The notes under the pieces: model-generated
What the model was told of the DNA's origin: nothing
The model's input: only the letters and a program-made list of their open reading frames with translations
Databases searched by the model: none
Assembly: GCF_016583905.1 (NCBI RefSeq)
Contig: NZ_NRRY01000004.1
Location: 121,287-185,286, forward strand
DNA length: 64,000 bases
Source: Lamprobacter modestohalophilus
Lineage (GTDB): Bacteria; Pseudomonadota; Gammaproteobacteria; Chromatiales; Chromatiaceae
Direction: 5' to 3'
In this document: positions 60,466-64,000 of the stretch, piece after piece
Numbering within the stretch: position 1 is the stretch's first letter
How the letters are laid out: the number at the start of each line of letters is the position of its first letter
Program-made: the position numbers and the translations under genes

Positions 60466-62238
60466 ATGGGCACTGACCAAGGCGACGACCTGAGCAGGCT
60501 GCTCGAGCGCCGGCGAGCGCTCGGCGATGCCGGTGCGCTTCGGATTGGCGACCGGCGTTACTCGTACGCTGAACTCGCGGTGCTCGTCGAGCAACGCGCG
60601 GCTGCATTGACCGGCGCCGGTGTGGCGGCTGCTGAGCTAGTGCTCTGTCCAACCACACCGGTGCTGGACTCGGTCTTGATGCAATGGGCGCTGGCGAGTC
60701 TTGGCGTGGCCATGCTGCCAGTCCGCGCTGATCTGCCGGCCTCGCGACGCGAGTCGCTGATCCGCACGACTGGTGCTGAATGGTCCTGGCGGCCCGCTGA
60801 CGAAAATGTGGGGCTAGCAGATGTGGGGCTAGCGTCGCTGATCGGCGCGGGGGCAGACACAGCAGAGCGCGTAACGCGGATCGCTGATGCGGAAAGACGA
60901 GCGGCAGGCACGCTGATCCGCTGCGGATCAGCCCATTGGTCTCCGCCCGCGCCCGCATCGGAGCCTGCGCCAGCGGCCAGGCCTACACTTGCGGCCAGGC
61001 CTGCACTTGCGGCTGCCCATCCAAATTCATCCGCGAGCCTGACGACGACAGTCGTGCCCGGTGCTGCCACCGCGCCAGCGCTCTTCGTCGAGACCAGCGG
61101 CAGCAGCGCGGAGCCCAAGATCGTCATGTTGAGCGCGGCAACGATCATCGCCTCCTGCCTAGCCGTGAATGCGCGACTCGAGCTCAAGCGCGGCGATCGC
61201 TGGCTCTGCGTCCTGCCGCGCCAGCATGTGGGCGGACTCGCGATCGGTTATCGCTGTGCATTTGCGGGTGCCGAGCTGGTGGTGCAGTCGCGCTTCGAGG
61301 CCGAGAAGGTCCGGGTGGCGCTCTGGGACCAACGCATCACCCATCTCTCGCTGGTTCCCGCGATGTTGCAGCGCTTGCTCGACGTCGATCCGACACCACC
61401 GCCCGATCTCAGGGTCGCGCTCCTCGGTGGACAGGGGATCGATAGCAACCTGGCCCGACGGGCCGTTGAACAGGGCTGGCCGCTCTACCTCGGCTACGGC
61501 ATGACCGAGACCTTCTCGCAGGTCGCCGGCGGCTGGATTGATGCCGATGGCCTGCCACAGCGCGGAATGATACCGCTGGACGGCGTCGAGCTCAGCTGCC
61601 CCAGCTGCGGAGAAGCCAATATAAAGTCACGGGGCGTAACCCTCGCCGACATCCAACCGCCCGAGCAACCCACTCGGCAGCCAAAGCAACAGACCCGATC
61701 GCGAGCCTGTCCAAAGACCCAGGCCGCCGTCCAGCAGGCCCAACCGCTGCGCATCCGCGGCCCGATGCTCATGCTCGGCTACGCCAATCCGACTCGCACG
61801 CCCGGCCATGGTCTCGACAACGGCTGGCTACAGACCTCAGACCTCGCCTGCCGACTGCCGAGCGGTAACCTGCAGGTACTAGGGCGTGCCGATGATGTCG
61901 TGCTGATTGCCGGCATCAATGTGCTACCCGCCGAGATCGAGCGTGAGCTAGCCCAACTGGATCAGATCGCTGAGATCGCCATCATCGGCGTACCTGATCC
62001 GACCTGGGGACATCGACTGGTTGCGCTCTATGTCGGCGAGCTTGAGCCGGCACAGCTCGAGGCCTGGTGCCGCAGCAACCTGAGCTCGCATCGGCGACCA
62101 CGGACATTTGCACGTCTTGAGCATCTCCCGACACTCCGTTCAGGCAAGCGCGATCGGCAGAGGCTCATCGCCCAAGCCGAGGCGCTAGCACGAACATCAG
62201 AGGCTCCCCGCAAACAGACGAAATCGAGCTTGGACTAA
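60466..62238 (+). CDS. menE: o-Succinylbenzoate-CoA ligase-like AMP-forming enzyme
   Basis: 590 residues. AMP-binding motifs: FVETSGSSAEPKIVMLSAAT (P-loop, ~210), YLGYGMTETFSQVAG, and the C-terminal hinge NGWLQTSDLACRLPSGNLQV, then VLGRADDVVLIAGINVLPAEIE. Makes OSB-CoA in menaquinone synthesis; Chromatiaceae use menaquinone. Two insertions are low complexity: an Ala/Pro repeat (PTLAARPALAAAH, encoded by a 2 x 18-bp repeat) and ~70 residues near 400 with PEQPTRQPKQQTRSR. The ATG at 60466 is used. No other men genes are visible; the label depends on the sequence. Confidence 0.72.
   Translation: MGTDQGDDLSRLLERRRALGDAGALRIGDRRYSYAELAVLVEQRAAALTGAGVAAAELVLCPTTPVLDSVLMQWALASLGVAMLPVRADLPASRRESLIRTTGAEWSWRPADENVGLADVGLASLIGAGADTAERVTRIADAERRAAGTLIRCGSAHWSPPAPASEPAPAARPTLAARPALAAAHPNSSASLTTTVVPGAATAPALFVETSGSSAEPKIVMLSAATIIASCLAVNARLELKRGDRWLCVLPRQHVGGLAIGYRCAFAGAELVVQSRFEAEKVRVALWDQRITHLSLVPAMLQRLLDVDPTPPPDLRVALLGGQGIDSNLARRAVEQGWPLYLGYGMTETFSQVAGGWIDADGLPQRGMIPLDGVELSCPSCGEANIKSRGVTLADIQPPEQPTRQPKQQTRSRACPKTQAAVQQAQPLRIRGPMLMLGYANPTRTPGHGLDNGWLQTSDLACRLPSGNLQVLGRADDVVLIAGINVLPAEIERELAQLDQIAEIAIIGVPDPTWGHRLVALYVGELEPAQLEAWCRSNLSSHRRPRTFARLEHLPTLRSGKRDRQRLIAQAEALARTSEAPRKQTKSSLD
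60973..61008. repeat. 2 x 18-bp tandem repeat in the menE-like gene
   Basis: GCGGCCAGGCCTACACTT then GCGGCCAGGCCTGCACTT; another 15-bp duplication (AATGTGGGGCTAGCA / GATGTGGGGCTAGCG) lies at 60804-60833. Both are in-frame. Confidence 0.9.
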
Positions 62239-62528
62239 GCGGCGGCAGCGCCCGAGCCCAATGAGAACACCACAACATTCCCATTCCCAGTCGACCTGCT
62301 GCTGCGCCAGGGCGGGTTTCGCACTGGCTTCTTGACTTGACTAAAATAGTCGGGTAATTTTTGCCAAAACATCAATGTAGCTTGGCTATCCGATTCACCT
62401 GCCCAAAAATTTCTGATCCCGACAAACTCAGTAGAGAGAAAAATATCTATCTAAATAGCTATTATACAAAAAATTGCTGAATTTTTGATCCAACTATATC
62501 CCTTTCAGTGACTACAGAGGCACTAGTA
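62239..62528. other. AT-rich upstream region of the exported-protein gene
   Basis: The DNA turns AT-rich from ~62330, unlike its neighbours. Structures: TTGACT (62332-62337) with TAATTT 17 bases later, the hairpin GACTA-AAA-TAGTC (62338-62350), the perfect palindrome AATAGCTATT (62454-62463) and an A/T-stem near 62467-62488. These are suitable for a promoter/regulator region but none is firm. No gene. Confidence 0.5.
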
Positions 62529-62758
62529 ATGCTTAGCAAAACCCTACTAACCTCAGTTGTATTAGCAGGTGGTCTCATTTATTCAGTCGGCAGCATCGGG
62601 GGGACAGTCACGCTCGACGTGAGCGATCCTGGAGCAAGTACTGTGCCTGACAGCTTCGGCGACACAACCGATGTCAATTTCACCTGGGGCGTCAATGGCG
62701 ACATGAAATACTGGAGCCGCGACAGCTACAGTGGTAAGGATGCTTTTTTCTGCGGAAC
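62529..62758 (+). pseudogene. Exported-protein gene interrupted by a group II intron (5' part)
   Basis: From ATG 62529 (AGAGG just upstream): a signal peptide (KTLLTSVVLAGGLIYSVGSI) then GGTVTLDVSDPGASTVPDSF and VNFTWGVNGDMKYWSRDSYS. At 62758 the frame enters the 3' end of an antisense group II intron and stops soon after (62768). The rest of the gene lies beyond the intron, outside the window. Family unknown. Confidence 0.7.
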
Positions 62759-62797
62759 ATCACGGTAGGACGGCCAGTTACCCAGCCGCCCCCGTAC

Positions 62798-62831
62798 AGA
62801 TCCCGGCGTGCGGAACTACCGCACCGGGCTC
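62798..62831 (-). ncRNA. Group II intron domain V
   Basis: 34-nt hairpin with GAGC at its 5' side and two GC-rich stems (GAGCCCGG / CCGGGATC, GTGCGG / CCGCAC, loop TAGTT), as in the catalytic core of bacterial group II introns. Confidence 0.85.
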
Positions 62832-62874
62832 CTCGAAGTGATTCGCTTCGCACATGACAGCATCTTTAGAGTAC

Positions 62875-64000
62875 TCAGAAGCTGTGGCAGATACGTGGTC
62901 GCTCAAGCTTGAACACCTTGATCAGTTCGGCAAAGCCCTTCCAGTTGTAGCTGCGCCGCTGACTGCGACGATTCATCTCCCGGTAGAGCATGCGAGTGAC
63001 ATGATAGAAGAAGTCACCCAGGCTTTCGTAGTTGCCTCGGATACCGTAGTAATTGTAGTACCCGCGCAGTTTCGCATTGAGGGCCGCGAAGAATTTGTCC
63101 TTGTGCATCCGGCAGTGTACGCGACACCAGTCTCGAAAACTGGCCAGGGAGGCGCGGTATTTCTTCCGTGCCGTGCGCCGTTTGAGCGCGGGTTTTCTCC
63201 AGCGCCCTCGTCCCCAGCGAAACTCGAATCCGAGAAACTCAAAGGTGCCGTTACGCGTCCAGTCCTGACGCGAGAACCGGAGCAACTGCGTCTTCTCTTG
63301 CGCGACTTCCAGCCCGAACCGTTCCATTCTCAACCCAAGCACCCGATAAAAGCGCTGGGCGTCGGATTCACATTCAAACGCGCACACAAAATCGTCGGCA
63401 TACCGACAGAGGTACGCTTTCCCTTTGCAATGTGTCTTGACGGTGTTTTCAAACCACTCATCTAGCACATAGTGGAGATAGATATTCGCAAGCATCGGTG
63501 AGATGATCCCGCCTTGGGGCGAGCCTGTCTCTGGATGCTGAACCGCGCCATCCGGCTCCAATACGCCGGCCTTTAACCACTTGCGAATCAGCCGCAGAAA
63601 GGGTTCGTCGTCGATTCGTTGCTGCAACATCTCGATCAGTTTGTCATGATCGATTCGATCAAAGAATGCGCGGATGTCCGCCTCGACCAGGAAGTGATAA
63701 CGCCCGCTTCGCAGCACGGCGCTCAGGTTTGAACCGCATCCAAGGCTCCAACCCGAGGCCGGTAACCATAGCTGCAGTCGAGAAAGTCCTGCTCATAGAT
63801 CTCTTCCAGGATCTTGGTGACCCCCATCTGTAGCACTTTGTCCGCAATGGCTGGTATCCCCAATGGCCTCAATTTCCCGTTGAGCTTGGGGATGTATCTT
63901 CTGAGTACCAGCTTGGCCCGATACCACCCCCCTTTGACCGCCGCCACCAGTCCTTCCACATTGTCCTGGAGGTTGGCTTCATAGGCGCGTGCATCCAGTC
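62875..64000 (-). pseudogene. ltrA: Group II intron reverse transcriptase/maturase, frameshifted and cut by the window edge
   Basis: Reverse-transcriptase motifs: [20 protein letters not shown] and [18 protein letters not shown] in the 5' frame; FLVEADIRAFFDRIDHDKLI, HPETGSPQGGIISPMLANIY, YLCRYADDFVCAF (active-site YADD) and the maturase domain GYYNYYGIRGNYESLGDFFY in the 3' frame. Between them, near 63732, one base is missing; inserting a base restores [19 protein letters not shown]. No C-terminal HNH endonuclease domain follows. Start lies outside the window. Confidence 0.87.

Larger units (their letters stand above)
62759..64000 (-). mobile_element. Group II intron, 3' part (runs off the window)
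   Basis: The 3' end is visible on the minus strand: domain V from 62831 to 62798 (GAGCCCGGTGCGGTAGTTCC then GCACGCCGGGATCT, a 34-base hairpin with the catalytic AGC), then a domain-VI-like stem GGGCGGCTGGGTAACTGGCC and the intron end CCTACCGTGAT at 62759. The reverse transcriptase ORF lies upstream. The intron is opposite in direction to the interrupted gene, so it cannot splice from that mRNA. Confidence 0.88.

Noticed and set aside
1..64000. tRNA, rRNA or CRISPR arrays
   Set aside because: No cloverleaf-like T-loop context, no rRNA stretch and no regularly spaced repeats with unique spacers were found by reading; a covariance search could still find something small.

Overview
The window reads as chromosomal DNA of a purple sulfur bacterium (Gammaproteobacteria, probably Chromatiaceae). 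Three things point there: a bchI-bchD-bchO magnesium-chelatase block for bacteriochlorophyll (56.0-59.9 kb), the gammaproteobacterial order envC / rhodanese / secB / gpsA / trmL (34.8-39.2 kb), and generally high GC. No rRNA, tRNA or CRISPR array was seen. The species cannot be named from this sequence alone.

Layout. 0-7.4 kb: two glycosyltransferases (the first cut by the window edge), a SEDS/class-B PBP cell-wall pair, an HNH nuclease, an acyltransferase and a GT4 glycosyltransferase. 7.5-13.3 kb: two exported proteins (a beta-propeller/NTF2-like protein and a small secreted protein ending at a strong terminator) and a TPR/O-GlcNAc-transferase-like enzyme. 13.4-28.3 kb: a nearly complete type II secretion system on the minus strand (gspE, F, G, H, I, J, K, L, M, C, D). 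It has a second, diverged gspL/gspM pair downstream and a kdsD sugar-phosphate isomerase between the two sets. A plus-strand Uma2-type gene sits between gspE and gspF, and a small gene with an in-frame amber codon sits between gspF and gspG. 28.4-29.3 kb: a DUF1778/GNAT toxin-antitoxin pair with a visible promoter/operator. 29.3-32.4 kb: a CapD/WbpM-type dehydratase and a WecA-type initiating transferase. 32.4-39.7 kb: housekeeping genes (DJ-1/PfpI, CtpA, EnvC, ArsR regulator, rhodanese, SecB, GpsA, TrmL) and a small protein gene with its own promoter and terminator.

39.8-52 kb is a polysaccharide export and assembly locus: two ABC-2 permeases, three ABC ATPases (two with a C-terminal Wzt-like domain), four glycosyltransferases and three methyltransferases. 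It ends in decayed DNA at 52-55.5 kb. There lie a kdsD fragment broken by a 7-bp tandem duplication and a frameshift, an AAA-ATPase/PD-(D/E)XK gene broken by several frameshifts and an amber codon, and an Rpn-type nuclease gene bracketed by 29-bp direct repeats. One of those repeats lies exactly where an adjacent glycosyltransferase gene is truncated. 56-62.2 kb carries bchO, bchD, bchI and a divergent menE-like ligase. 62.5-64 kb holds the start of a small exported-protein gene interrupted, in antisense, by a group II intron whose reverse transcriptase is frameshifted and runs off the window.

The window therefore joins an envelope-building programme (lipid-linked sugar initiation, chain assembly, ABC export, T2SS, exported proteins, cytosolic O-glycosyltransferase) to the magnesium-chelatase genes. 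The most unusual elements are the double GspL/GspM type II system with its glycosyltransferase/secreted-protein tail, the repeat-flanked Rpn gene, and the antisense intron.
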